A DNA stretch of 64,000 bases from Gordionus sp. m RMFG-2023 (taxonomy: Eukaryota > Nematomorpha > Gordioida > Chordodea > Parachordodidae): positions 30,862,508-30,926,507 of the forward strand of contig NC_088776.1 in NCBI RefSeq assembly GCF_954871325.1, in the 5' to 3' direction. A program made the translations under genes and the position numbers. A model generated the notes under the pieces. The model was not told the origin of the DNA. It did not search any database and saw nothing but the letters and a program-made list of their open reading frames with translations. This document shows positions 11,676 to 25,200 of the stretch, piece by piece (position 1 is the stretch's first letter; every line of letters begins with the position of its first letter).

Positions 11676-13388
11676 GGTTACTGCCACTCTCGGGGGAGGG
11701 GGGGGTTATATTATAATTTTTTTTAATGTTATTTTTTTAATATTGTTTTTTATATTATTTTTATTTAAGATATTTTTAGGAGAATTTCGCTAACAAATTT
11801 AATTTTTTTTGTGGTAAAATATAGGAATTTTTAATTCCGCATATTTAAGATATTTTTAGGAGAATTTTGCCTACAAATTTAATTCTTTTGTGGTAAAATA
11901 TAGGAATTTTTAATTCCGCATATTTAAGATATTTTTAGGAGAATTTTGCTTATAAATTTAATTATTTTTGTTGTAAAATATAGGAATTCTTAATTCCGCA
12001 TATTTAAGATAATTTTAGGAGAATTTTGCCTTCAAATTTATTTTTTATTTAAGATATTTAAAAATAGTTTTTTCTACAAATTTTTATTTAAGATATTTTG
12101 AAAAAGTTATTACTACAAAATTGTGTATTAGGGGTAAAAAAAATAGGAATTCTTAATTCCGCATCGTTTATATATGAAGGTGGGAGGGGGCAGGAGAATT
12201 TTGCCTACAAATTTAATTTTTTATTTATGTCTACAAATTTGTTTTAGGGATAAAATAGACCCCACCTTTGAAGTTTAAGTGATTTTTTTAACCTTTATAG
12301 TGAAGGATATAGTATTAAATGACTCAATTAAATATAGTATTTAAAACAATCCATATTATTTCATAATTATATTTATCTATCCATTAAAAAAAATATAAAG
12401 ATTATAAATAATAATTATCCAGCTTCATATATTCTTCATTCCCACAGGTCCATTCTTTGTTCCTCTCAGCTGACATCTTCTCCAATTAATCCAATATCTT
12501 CACTCCAAATCTCCAACAAAAGACTTTTCTTTAACAATAACCCATGTGATCTTTTTGTTTTCTTCCCATCCACCAGGAAAGACTAATTCCCCTGTAAGAA
12601 AATAACTGACAATTGAAATTTATTATTGTAATTAATACAGTGATATATAAAATGAATAAAAATATCAAAACGATTTAACAATCTATATTTTTTAAAAAAT
12701 ATCTATATTCTAGTAGATATTCATGATTATTATCCTTATCCCCATGTCTTTTATAGTTGGTTTTTAGATCCCGCCAAAGCCTTTCGACTTTTTGGGTGTT
12801 GATTGATCTGTCATTTGGATCAATAAAATTTCGTGAATTATTGACCCGATAATAGAAATAATTGGCTTGTTCTAACCTATTATATCTAAGATAAATAGAT
12901 TTAATTTCACTAAATAAAAAGTTAAATTTGTAAGTTAAAATTCTCCTATTCCCCTCCCTCCCCCATACTCTAAGAATTCCTATATTTTAACCATATACCA
13001 AAATTTTGTAGAAAAACTTTTTTAAAATATCTTAAATAAAAAATTAAATTTGTAGACAAAATTCTCCTAAAAATATCTTAATGCGGAATTAATAATTCCT
13101 ATATTTTACAAAAAAAAAATTAAATTTGTAGGCAAAATTCTCCTAAAAATATCTTAAATATGCGGAATTAAGAATTGCCACAAAAAAAATTAAATTATAG
13201 GCAAAATTCTCCTAAAAATATCTTAAATATGCGGAATTAAGAATTACCACATTAAATTGTAGACAAAATTCTCCTAAAAATATCTTAAATAAAAATAACA
13301 ATTATAAAAAAAAATAACATAAAAACAATATTATAAAATAAAAATAATATACCCCCCTCCCCCCTTTCCCCCATGAGTGGCAGTAACC
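11676..13388 (-). mobile_element. Merlin (IS1595-like) DNA transposon
   Basis: Inverted termini GGTTACTGCCACTC begin at 11676 and end at 13388, each followed inward by a G-run (GGGGGAGGGGGGGG on the left). AATAATC flanks both ends and may be the target duplication. Subterminal arrays of about 80 bp ('aagatatttttaggagaatt', 'ggaatttttaattccgcat') occur in four to five units on the left (11765-12230) and, inverted, on the right (12930-13300). On the minus strand at about 12720-12905 the C-terminal part of an IS1595/Merlin DDE transposase is readable: NNSRNFIDPNDRSIN, then KVERLWRDLKTNYKR. The N-terminal two thirds are not readable, so it is a deleted, non-autonomous copy. Confidence 0.78.
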
Positions 13389-14189
13389 AATAATCGGAAC
13401 CAGCTAATCTTTAAAAAAATGATATAATAATTTTTAAAAAAACATTAAAAAAAAGGATTGATTCATTTTTCATATTTTTTATATATTATTATATTGAATT
13501 TGTTTTATAAATTATTATTTAATATTATTTATTCTTATATACCCATCAATGCTATAAATGGAAAAAAACACAAATTTAGAATTTGTAAATAAATGATACC
13601 CCTCAACCTCATATATATTTTTTAATAATATTTTATTTTTTTGTTTTTAAATATTATTTGTACATGTTATTTTATTTTATAGGTATATAAATTAAAATAT
13701 AAATCATTTTTTTCTTTTAGCTAAAGATATTTATAAATAATCTTTCATTAACTCAACATTTTATTTCTTTATTTTTTCATAGAATTTGATGTAAATATTA
13801 ATTAATTTTTTTTATTAAACATTTTTAAAGGTGGTTTATATTAATATTAAATTGTTTATGAATTTTTAAATGTGGTTTTTTTAAATATTAATATCAGATA
13901 GCTGCAGAGTTAATTTGCATGGCCCGAATTTTTAAAATAGAAAAATTTGTCCAGGATTCTATTTTCAAAAAAAAAAATTAGGCTTGGCAAGATTTTAAAA
14001 TATTTAGACATAGTCCTGATTTATTTTTTAATGTTATTTTTGGTCTAACCAGCATCTTTCAATCGTTTAAGTTGTTATTGATATTTCTATCTTCAATATC
14101 AACAAAGATTCTACCTTATAATATATACTTGTTAAACATATTTTTATTTGAATCATTTTGGAGGAATTCTTTTGAAATTTTATTATAAA

Positions 14190-16060
14190 TAAACAATTTT
14201 TTAGCTAAATCTTTTATAGTTTTTTTTTAGAATCTTTGTAAAATTATCTATTTTTTTTTAATATATTAAAAGATGTGGTTTCTTCTAAATAATTTTTTTA
14301 AAAATATTTATATCTTTTTTATGTTATTTTATATGAACCTTTTTGACATAAAAAGTAAAATAATATTTATATTTTAAAGATGTTAAATTATAAATTCAAT
14401 GAAGATGTTCCATGAAAAATTGGCAATTATAATAATCAATATTTTTAAACATATAATTGTTTTTTTGACGCTAATGGTTGTTTTTAAAATTTTTGATGTA
14501 AATGGGCTAAAATAAGTATTGTTAAAAGGTTTAAATAAAACTTCAATGAAGATGTACCCTAGATAAGTGACAATTATCATAATCGTTATTTTTAAAGTCT
14601 ATAGAATTTTTTTGATGCAAATGGATATAACTATAAGTTGTAACATGTTAAATTAAAATTTCAGTGAAGATATACTATAGATAAGTGACAATTGTCATAA
14701 TCGTTATTTTTAAAGTTTTTTAACGCAAATGGGTAAAAATATATATTGTAAACATGTTAAATTAAAATTTCATGAAAATGTAGCATATAAAAGTGACAAT
14801 TGTCATAATTGTTATTTTTAAAGTTTTTGACCCAAATGGGTTAAAATGTAAAAATGTCAAATTTAAATTTCATGAAGATGTAAGAAAGTGGCATTTGTCA
14901 TAATCGTTATTTTTTAACATTTTTTGACACAAAAGGGTAAAAATATTTATATTGTAAAGATGTTGAATCATAAATTCAAAGTAGATGTTCATTGGAAAAA
15001 TGACAATTATCATAATCGGTATTTTTAAAAATATTAGATTTTTTTTTAAATTAAGATGTAACATATATAAGTAACAATTGTCATAATCGTTATTTTTAAA
15101 AGTTTTTTGATGTAAATGGGCTAAAATAAATATTGCTAACATGTTTAAATAAAATATTAGTGAAGATGTTCCCTAGATTAGTGACAATTGTCATAATCGT
15201 TATTTTTGAAGTTTATTGAATTTTTTTGACACAAATGGGTATAAATATAGGTTGTAAATTGTCACTTTCCTACATCTTCATGAAATTTAAATTTGACATT
15301 TTTACGATATATTTTAACCCATTTGGGTCAAAAAAATTCAAAAGACTTTAAAAATAACGATTATGACAATTGCTTCTTATCTATATATATTTACTGAACT
15401 TTTATTTTAACATGTACGCAATCTATATTTTTGCCAATTTGCGTCAAAAAAATTCAAAAAACTTAAAATAAAGATTATGACAATTGCTACTTTTCCATGG
15501 TACATCTCTTTAAAAATGACAATTGTCACTTTTCCATGGTACATCTTCATGAAATTTTAATTTAACATATTTACAATATATATTTTTACCCATTTGCGTT
15601 AATTTTCCCATTTGCGTTAAAAAATTCAAAAATTTTAAAAAATAACGATTATGACAATTGTCACTTATCTCATCTTCACTGAAATTTTAATTTAACATGT
15701 TTACAACCTATATTTATACCCATTTGTGTCAAAAAAATAAAATAAACTTCAAAAATAACGATTATGACATTTGTCACTTATCTATAGTACATCTTCACTG
15801 AAATTTTAATCTAACATGTTTACAACCTATATTTATACCCATTTGCGACAAAAAATTCAATAAACTTCAAGAATAACGATTATGACAATTGTCACTTATA
15901 TAGGGTACATCTTCACTGAAGTTTTATTTAAACATGTTAGCAAATAAATATTTTTAAAAAAGTAATTTAGAAAAAACCAATTCTTTTAATATACAAAAAA
16001 ATAGATAATTTTACGAAGATATAAAAAAAACTATAAAAGATTTCATCTAAAAGATTGTTT
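14190..16060. repeat. Foldback structure made of inverted satellite arrays
   Basis: Six or so units of about 100-150 bp ('tgacaattgtcataatcgtt', 'aaatgggtaaaaatata', 'catgttaaattaaaatttca') run in one direction from 14380 to about 15255, then the same units run in the opposite direction to about 15950. Unique flanks continue the palindrome: 14189-14330 pairs with 15957-16060. Tracing the paired flanks puts the symmetry axis near 15127. Short open frames here are by-products of the repeat. The units match the repeat at positions 1-180. Confidence 0.85.
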
Positions 16061-16900
16061 ATTTATAATAAAATTCTCAAAAAATTTCCTCAATTACAAA
16101 GAAAATTTAGAATTCTTATCAAATGTTCAAAAATCTTTTTCAAAAGGTTTTTATGCTTAAAATTTTGGGCATGACAAAAAATTACTAATAAATTGTAATA
16201 AAAATAATATTACAATAGTAGCATTGCATTTTTTTTTATTAAAAAAAACATCTAAATAAATCTATTTTCATAATATAATAATTAAAAAAAAAAATTTATT
16301 ATATTCTTTTAAAATATTTAAATTAATAAATTTTGGCTCAAAATTAGACTCGAGCAAACTCCTGAGCCGTCTTGAGCCAATTTTTGAGCCGGCTTGAGCC
16401 ACGAGCCGGCTTGAGCCAACTTTCTAAGCCAGCTTAAGCCTAAGCCAATTTCGAGGTCGGAGCCGTATAAACTCGGCTTTTTAACAACACTAATCTTAAA
16501 TGCCGTGGTAGAAAATCTCAATAGTCAGGATATCATGCTACCTAGACCTTGAAAATCTTCATCTATTTAAGGACTTATATTCTCAAACATTCTAAAAAAA
16601 ATAAAAGGAAAGTTTGGATAATTTAGAATAACCTGAAAGCCTGCATAAAGTTTCTACCATGTAATAATGGTTTTTATTACTTTATTGTGGATTCTAATGC
16701 TTCTATGATATTAATTATAATCTTGGCCAAGACATCAAGTGTGCTTATCAACAGTTTAAGGTCAAAACCACACTTTCATGGCAATGATTTCGAGCCAATC
16801 CAATGGGCTGTTATATCCAAAAAAGTTGTTTGATCATAAAGATCCACCTCTTTTAGAAGAGAAAAATATATTGTAGGATAAAATAGAAATTTTATTTCAG

Positions 16901-19014
16901 TCAATTCAAATTTTCTTCACCTGATAACAATATTATATCGTCTTCCGTGTTTTATTATTTAAAAGCGAATAAAATAGTTTCATAAATTTAAGTAAATATA
17001 TGTTTTTATTCTAATCATTGAACAAAATAAATACCTTTAATGTTAAGATTATTTTTTAACCAATATATGCAATAAAATTTTAAAAAAGGAGCTAGCGCTC
17101 CCGATTTTTAAAATATTGTGGCTCACCATGTGTTTTTGAAAAAAGTAAACGAATGTTTATTTAATTTTTGAATATTAAAATATGTAATAAATATTTAAAT
17201 TTTGATATTATTTTTCGATCGTTCCTGAACTGTTCTGGAAACGTTCCCGCTCCCATGATGTTCTACAATTTTATCCAAGTTCTGTTACCGGAACGCACTA
17301 TACCATATCGTTGATATTATTTTATCATGGAAATATTACTTTTAGCGCAACAAAAAAACAAAATATTTTAGAATATTATTTTAAAAAATGAATGTTAACA
17401 ATTACCGTTATAAAAATAAACAACTTGGTATATAGATTTGTTTGTTATGGTTCAGACTATTATAAAGCTTCATTCTAATAAAACGATTCAGTTCACTCGG
17501 GTCCCTGGTTATACCGCTATAAAATTTGTAAAGGAGATACCTATTTTTTCTAAAATATGTGATAGCTCGAATAAAATGACAAATCCTTTCAATTTTTTTA
17601 AAAATAATAGGATTATTATTATCAATATCAAATCACGAAATCAAACGTGAATTCAGATTTATCAATTCTAAAAATTTCTAAATAATTTTTAACATATTTT
17701 ATTTATATGATTATAGAATTAAAATCAAATTCTCTTTTACCAATAAATTTTGTTTCTAGTACCAACAAAATAATCTCTAAGTTATATCTTGAAATTTTTA
17801 TGTATATTTTGAACCCTATTCCTTTTTCAAATAATTTCATAATTAAAAAGTATATTTTAAAAATACTAAACCAATAATTGATGCCAAATTTGTTGCTCGA
17901 CATTCCTGACCAAATAAGGCGGTTTAGGCTATTTACATATGATCTCATAGCAAGTTTCATTCCTTTCGATTGTTAAATTAACGCTGCAACGAATAAACCC
18001 TTCTCGGTAGGCAGAATTACAGTGTCAATTTCTATATGTATTTTCTCATCTATCATCACTTCTAAAAATTAATTATAATTTTAATTCTAAATTTCAGGGC
18101 ATTCTATCTAGCTTCTTCACTTGGTTACAAACTTAATGGTTAGAAGCAATCCCTAGTCAAAATTTCAGCAATTTATTATCAGGTGGGCAGAGTTGCTATA
18201 AGTCTACATCTAGGCTATGGCATAGTTCAACCGTATAAATTGAAAAAAATTAGTCACCTCTAAATGGATTGACTAAAATCCTTTGGGCATCAGGTAAATA
18301 AATATGATTTCACTTGTGTCTCCTCATTCCATCAGCCAAATATATAAGCTCATCAACATAGTGGAATCAAAAAAAAATTAGGTAAATTTTTATTCAGATA
18401 GTTTTGTTAATAAATGGACATAATTAATTTATATAGTTTGTGGAATATGGAGAAAGACGAAGGATTTCCTGGCTATTTTGGAATCAAAAAAAAATTAGGT
18501 AAATTTTTATTCAGATAGTTTTGTTAATAAATGGACATAATTAATTTATATAGTTTGTGGAATATGGAGAAAGGCGAAGGATTCCCTGGCTATTCTTTTA
18601 TCATCAATATCAGTACAAAGAGAGTTTTAAATAATAGGTGCTGATTGGATTGAGTAAATGAACAGTGAGTTAAGTTTGGCGCAATAGCCGTATTTAAGCT
18701 ATGTTCATTATAAATGTACAAAGATTCTAACGTGCTTTCTTTTTATCGTCTAAAAGAAATATGATTTGAAGCAATGATATATTATTTAGGCCTTTAGGTC
18801 GAGTAAACCAGACTAGGGCTTTAAATTCAATTTCATGAAACCTAGAATATGCCGGGTTGATAAATAAAATTAAAATGATCAAATTGGGAAATGATTTTTA
18901 TTTTCATATGAATAAATATAATTGAAATTTGAGCTGTGAGAAAAAATTGGCTTATAAATCGTTTAAATCATTTTTTAAAATATTTCCTTTTAAAAATTAA
19001 AAAACAAAAGTAAA
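16901..19014. other. AT-rich stretch downstream of CPT2
   Basis: No gene is supported. A block at 17085-17310 has repeated GTTCCGG/CCGGAAC-type words and ends in GAACGCACTATA, which resembles a hAT-type terminus (TAGTGCGTTCC). No partner end was found. A recent tandem duplication at 18364-18597 is listed separately. Confidence 0.4.
18364..18597. repeat. Recent 117-bp tandem duplication
   Basis: Two directly adjacent copies (18364-18480 and 18481-18597) differ at only a few positions (for example 'aaagacgaaggatttcc' versus 'aaaggcgaaggattccc'). The near identity shows a recent event. It lies about 0.5 kb beyond the CPT2 stop codon. Confidence 0.9.
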
Positions 19015-19020
19015 TTTATT
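19015..19020 (-). promoter_or_regulatory. Poly(A) signal of CPT2
   Basis: AATAAA on the minus strand lies about 92 nt after the CPT2 stop codon. It is the first canonical hexamer downstream and a reasonable 3' end signal. Confidence 0.5.
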
Positions 19021-19111
19021 ATACAACTTTATAATACTAATGAGGTTAACAAGTAACCAGATAGGTTAGCAAATAAAATAGGACCACTTCGCAGTATAAT
19101 ATATATCAAGA

Positions 19112-19254
19112 CTATGATTTAAACAGTGAATGAAGATCGTCAAAACTTTCTTGAACTTTTTGAATAAATATTTTGGAATTCATTTTGGAACCAGAATCGC
19201 GATAACTTGTAGCAAAGACTCCAAGTTTGTCCTTTTCGATACCATAGCTAATAC
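19112..19254 (-). CDS. CPT2: CPT2 exon 14 (C-terminus)
   Basis: Encodes [20 protein letters not shown] to [18 protein letters not shown] and a TAG stop at 19112-19114. It matches the vertebrate C-terminus, which also ends in a short Lys-Ser tail. Confidence 0.96.
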
Positions 19255-22200
19255 CTATTAAAATATGTTATTAACGGTTCAATAAAAATATTTATAATCT
19301 CTTCGAATAGATAAAAACACAAATCCTAAATTTGTAAGAACGCAATTAAATTAGAACTTAAAAACATTTTCTAGTCATTTAATATACGAGATTTGTAATG
19401 TATAACTGTATGCAGTAATAAAACTGATCGATATATTTTTTTTAATATATAAAAAAGTTGTGAATTCCCGGCGATGGATTTAATAGCTCATTGTATCTTT
19501 TATACACTTTTGAAAAAGTATTTATTTTATTCCTTCTGTGGTCAAGGAATCAGAGGATTACCTCGCAGTTCTCTGATTTGTTCATAAATTATAAATGATA
19601 ATTGCCTTTTATAAAGTCTTTTAATTCAAAATTTTATTATTTGGTTGATTTTCGGGGGTGTTTTTCAAAATAATGAAAGATTCAATAAAATAAGTTGAAT
19701 GTATACCTAATCCTTCTGGAACGACGGGACCGAACCCGCCCATTTCTATAATGGGACTTTCGACGGTTGAAGTGGATAAAATATTTTTATTCATGAGGGC
19801 GTAAGCGGGATCCGTGAAAATAGATGGTAAATTTTTACCCGTACCTTCCGATAAATGCTTTAAGATAAAGAGATGCCTATCGAATCCTTGACCTATAAAT
19901 TATATTCAAATTTACATAAATAATTCAATTTATAGCGCCTTCTATATAAATATTATATCGCTTTCTATATTTTGTCACGTAAATATCTGTTTGTATTTAT
20001 ATAATCATAAGAGCACCCTCGATATTTTACTAAACCCAAACTCGGACTCTTTTTTCAAATTTAAAGTTCAGGATTCTATAATTTTTTTTTCAATTAAACT
20101 TTTTTTATATTAAAAACTATATTAAAACTAGTTAATAACCTGTCAAGAATGACGGGGTTGAGGGGTAATCAGTTAGTTTGTGTATATGGTACTAAATATG
20201 CCTTATATTAAAATTTAGGAGAAAAAGAGGTAAAAGTGTTGCAATGTAACCCGTGAGCATTAAGGGTATTTAGATATCAAAATTTAAATTTGTGATAGTA
20301 ATCATATTGGGTAAAATTAAAAATAAAGATGCTTTAAAATTTTTGAATTTTAAATATGGGCTAGACATTGGCCTCAAAATGTTTTGCAGACACAATTAGG
20401 CCTGATCAAAAAACCACGTCCCATGCAACTTTTCCAAAATTTTGACATTTATTTCTATTGTAATTTAATAATAATGTCTTAAATTTAATTCTATATTTAA
20501 AATTAAATTTAAATTTGTGATAGAAATCATATTGAATAAAATTTAAAATAGAGATGCTTGGAAATTTTTTAATTTTAAATATGGGGTAGACATTGGGAAA
20601 TTTTGTTTTGCAGACATAGCCAGGTCTGATCAAAAAACCAAGTCCCATGCAACTTTCATAAAATTTTGTCATTTATTTCTATTGTAATTTTATAACAATG
20701 TCTTAAATTTAATTTTATATTCCATTATTTCTATTGTAATTTAATAACAATATCTTAAATTTAATTTTATATTTAGAATAAAATTTAAATTTGTGAATAG
20801 AAATCATATTGGGTAAAATTTTAAATAGATATGCTTGAAAATTTTTTAATTTTAAATATGGACCAGACATTGGCCTGAAATTTTTTCTCAAACCTGGCCA
20901 ACCCATAATAATTTTGTAATTTTTTCCCAAGTCTGGAGATAGATAAATCTCTGAAACCCATATTGTTGGAAAAATTTTCTCAAGTCCGCCAAAGACCATA
21001 ATAATTTTGTTAGTTGAGAACTGAAATAAAATATATAAAAGTCATAATTTTGGTTTTTAATCAGGCCTGGTGATTTCTGCAAAAAGAAATTTCCAGGCCA
21101 ATGTCTAGCCCATATTTAAAATTAAAAAATTTTCAAGCATTTATATTTTATACTATATGATTTCTATCACAAATCTAAATTTTGATATTTCTAATACATG
21201 ATGCTCAAGGTATACATTGCAACAATTTTACCTCTTTTTCTCCTAAATTTTAATATTTAATAAAATTTATTAATAAAGTATAATAAACACAAACTAAATA
21301 ATTACCCTTCAACCCCGTCAGCTAGTATGGTAATAAACGGCAGAATTTTAAAAATAACTTAAAACATGCGACTTTGAAACGGGAGGTTTGTGGTTCAACT
21401 CTCGTAGAGAGCAAAAAAAATAACATTACACTATATAGTCTCCTTAAATTTTAAATACATTAAGAAGTTACAAAAATGATCATGTTTTGATTATGGAGAT
21501 TATATATATTAGATTAAATATAAAAAACATAAACTATTTAAAACCATAATAATGAATCATTTTTATAATTTAGAGTACGCCATTTTATGTAAAATTTTTT
21601 AATTTAACTAGAACATTTTGTAAATTATTTTTAAAATAAATAATTTAGGAATATTTAAAAGTAAAACCAAAGAAAATAAATTATAAGGTAAAAAAAATGC
21701 GAGTTGCATTTCACTGTCAAAATTAGACATAAAAAATCGATATTTTAATTTTAGCATTAAGATTTTGGAAGATATCATGATAAATTCACTTATAAAATTT
21801 AAAAAAAATTTATTATTTTTTTTTAAATTTTATTGTTTTATTCTAATTATAAAGTGTGTTTATGGTAAATTTTAAATAAATATGTTGTTTTTATGGTAAA
21901 TTCTTTACTTTTCTAGACTGCGAACACCGGGTTCAGAGATATTTCATTGAACCAGAATTTTTTTTAAAAAGAAGAATTCAAAGCACTGATTATATTATCT
22001 AATTTTATTTTAAATTTAGGTGGAAAAATAATTTTTGAACATTAATTAAAGTAATAATGTTGGTAACAAAATGCATATTTTTAATTGTTTCACTTTATAT
22101 TTGTAATATTTAAGCAATGAACCTATTCTTAGGGAAGATTAATACAAAATTTTCTGTATTATAAAAACGATAATTTCAGTCAGATTTTTGGGTTTGTCTA

Positions 22201-25200
22201 TCTCTATTGAAAAATAAGATGTTAGCATGGGAAAATGTAGGCCTTTATGCAATCCGTGACAAAATTCTCTTAATGAGAAAAGGATTCTCGAGTAAATAAA
22301 TATGAACAAAAACAAAATAAATTCATACAACCGAATTTTTGCATCTAATTATATAAAAGTGCTGTAAATGTTACTTCAAAAATGAAACGCGTTACTCTAC
22401 GTCTGATAAAAGGAACGCGCGTTATTGGTTATTCAAAATATTAAAGCCAAGGTGGGCTTTACTCATCTTCATCTGAAGAAAATTTACAGTTGACATAATA
22501 TTAATTAGATTAACAATCTTGACTGAAAATTTAAGAACGAAAATTATTAAAATGAAGGAATTTGGTGGTTGATGTGAATTTAAAAAAATAAAAGTAATTT
22601 TATAATACAATAAAATATGTTTTTTCAATATTTTTTAAGAAGAAATTGAAGTAACGAGTAAGGTTTTACGTTACCGTTACTCAAAAAAAAGGAAATGCGT
22701 TACTGTTACTCGGTTACCTCTAGAAGAAGGTAAAGAATGGTGTTCCTTTTCTTCAAAAAAAATAGTGCTGTTAGTAACGACGTTACTTTACAGCACTTAT
22801 ATATATCTGTGAAGAATTAAATGCCCATTTCACCGAAATAACAGTCCCATCAAATTTTAATGATATATATCGATTAGTTAGAATTGATCCTAGAGTCGAT
22901 ATCTAAGTTTTAAAATTTTATTCAACATTTATTTGGTTGAAATTTCAATAATCAATATTTGGCAAATTCAACCCCACTGTTGTATATATAATTCGGCTAG
23001 TAAACTTTTATAATTGAATATTCTTTACTTAAAATTAAAGCCTAATTATGGTGAAAACAAAAAGTAAACATATTTTAAGTACAGGTCATCAATATCTGAT
23101 TGTAAATTAGAAAATATTAAATACTATGGTTACATGAATATTTTGTAAAGAATCTCTAATCGAGGTAATACTATATAATTGTTTAGACAGTGTTCTGGTT
23201 TTAAACAGTCGTCTGTTAAGCCATCTAAATAGCTTCCTCTAAACATCCTAAAGGAAAGAAACTATTTAGATTTACATAGTTGACAACGAATTTGTTTTAT
23301 TTGTACCGCAAAAATATATAAATAACATATAATATTTATTTAATGTACACACTTAAAATAAACCATGTTCTAGTTCAAAATCTGTTAGTCTTGGCTAAAT
23401 ATATATGTTTCAAAAATATGACGAGCTAGGACAAGGCCTTACTATTTAATGGGCTGAACATGTTAGATAATATTATTCGAAGCTTAAATCCTAAATATCA
23501 ACTTTATACCTGAATCACTCTAAGCTGGAAGGGAATGCTGAAAATTTTAAGAATACTTTAATGATGTAACACTAATTGAAAATGTTAAAAGAGGGTTATA
23601 TTATTTTTGAATACCTAGCCTAATATTTTGAATTTAAAACACAAGAAAATATAATTGTTTTTTACGAATGGAAATGAAATCGTATTTTTGTTCCCCGCCA
23701 GATTTTTAAGCATCAGGTTGCCCTATAATATAAATTTTCATGTCGACTATTCCAATTTCAATATATATACACATTGTACCCATGGCTGCTTCTCGCGTCA
23801 ATTTGGAATGCGTTTTAGAGCAGCTTCTAACCATATCTTTGGCCGCATCGGGTAAGAGGCTTTATAAAATAAATTATAAATATAACAGGTTAAGAAAGTA
23901 TTATTTTTGAAACAATATTTGGGGATTGAAATATATCAGACAGTCATTCCTTTTTAATACTTGAAAGTCTTATCCAGAAATGTTTTGCAAAAAGATTTGG
24001 TATCAAGGGTAGCAGGTCTAATTGTCTCAGTTCGTCCTTTCTTGAATGCGGCGGTACTACAAGATTCATAGGAAGCGGATGTGCGTGTTAGTATCTTATA
24101 ATTTGCCATCTATTTTAGAATATTGTATCATTTTAAATACCATCTTAATTACAATTTCATAATTTATATATTAAATCAAATGCAAAACCTAACCTGAAAT
24201 GATAGTTGTAAAATAGAGTCTGGGCTAAGACCACAGGATTTAATAAAATTTTTGCCAAATTTATCGTATTGTAATCCTTGGATGTCAAAATTTTGATTCA
24301 AAGCTACCAACTTATTACTCGCCTTAGTCAATTTTTTCTCCAAGTCAGAATTCAATTTGAAATCTTTTATTGATTTTTTTTGTAAACTATATTTAACGAT
24401 AAATCTGTTAAAGGATATAATTGAAAATAAAGTTACCTGAAATGGTATTGATAAAATATTAGTTACTCGCTATTCAAAAAAAGGAACACGTTGCTTTTTA
24501 AAAAAAATAAAATATTTTAAAAAATAAGTACTTTTGTAATATTTTTTTTTTATTTTTAACAATTGATTTTCAAAATTTTGATCAGATAAACAAGAGCGCA
24601 TAAGCTCAACATAGTTTTCGCGGTGATAAACACATTTAACTAGTGCAGAGGATGGGAGGACTTTATTATATTTAATTATCAATTGGGGAAATTTAATAAA
24701 AATATTAAATATTTTCAAAAAAACTTTTTAGATCATCATCAAGTTTTATTTATCTTGATCAGAATTTATATTATTACCTTGTTTCTTAGATTTGATACTA
24801 AAATATTTGAATTAAAACACAGTTTACACATGTAAAGTGTAGACTTAGTGCCCTTAATTTTCTATATTTGTGTATAAATGTTTCCTACTGGGGCCAGTTA
24901 AATCATCTTCATGAAATAAGTAGTGTTGCTAAACGGCTCGATTTGAGCATATTTTTCAAAAAAGTTAACTCAACATTTTAGCCAGAAAAATATTATCTGA
25001 GCCTCGAGATTTCGTTAATATTATGTTCAGACCTTTGTGTCACCTATAAGCAAAATCTTAAGGCTTGCATAATAATTTTCCTGATAAAATAATGAGTTTT
25101 TAACAACACTAAAAATAAGTACTTATTCACATATATTATTTATAAAATAAATGATATTAGAGAATAAAAATTAACATCGGTCTAGAATTGGAGTGCTCCA

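Larger units (their letters stand above)
11194..16492. mobile_element. hAT-type element with 8-bp TSD and CAAGCCGGCTC word
   Basis: The left end reads TGGTGTTGTTAAACGGC and the right end, reverse complemented, TAGTGTTGTTAAAAAGCC. They are flanked by perfect 8-bp duplications ATCTTAAA (11186-11193 and 16493-16500). The subterminal regions (11200-11585 and 16330-16480) are dense in GAGCCGGCTCAAGCC-type words in both orientations. No transposase of its own remains. Most of the 5.3 kb is later cargo: a Merlin element (11676-13388) and a foldback of satellite repeats (about 14190-16060). The flanking hAT transposase reads across the site in frame once the element is taken out, which confirms the boundaries. 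Confidence 0.88.
10505..16900 (-). mobile_element. hAT transposase relic, split by a large insertion
   Basis: Two blocks of hAT transposase lie on the minus strand on either side of 11194-16492. The upstream block (16560-16900) contains FLDITAHWIGSKSLP. The downstream block (10560-11185) contains LVATCKEMFRKW, CPNTTRWN, LDNIFSDKLQDLDHL, PLAKTLDMG and AAIIHPAFKLNWEW, all characteristic of the RNase H-like core of hAT transposases. Across the insertion site the two sides read LPRHLRYTCYNINLVAT, the standard motif of the family, showing that the inner element landed inside this coding sequence. The C-terminal dimerisation segment is lost where another element end begins near 10513. Stops and frame changes are frequent, so it is dead. 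Confidence 0.8.

Noticed and set aside
14383-15142. Minus-strand open frames of 65-90 codons
   Set aside because: They lie in the satellite foldback and repeat the same unit; no gene.
20406-21082. Three overlapping minus-strand open frames
   Set aside because: They arise from the repeated unit of the inverted-repeat element at 20150-21320.
24364-24400. Alternative upstream acceptors for CPT2 exon 10 (AACAG and ATATAG)
   Set aside because: Both put exon 10 out of phase with exon 9, while AAAAG at 24364-24365 joins in frame and gives the family's expected length.
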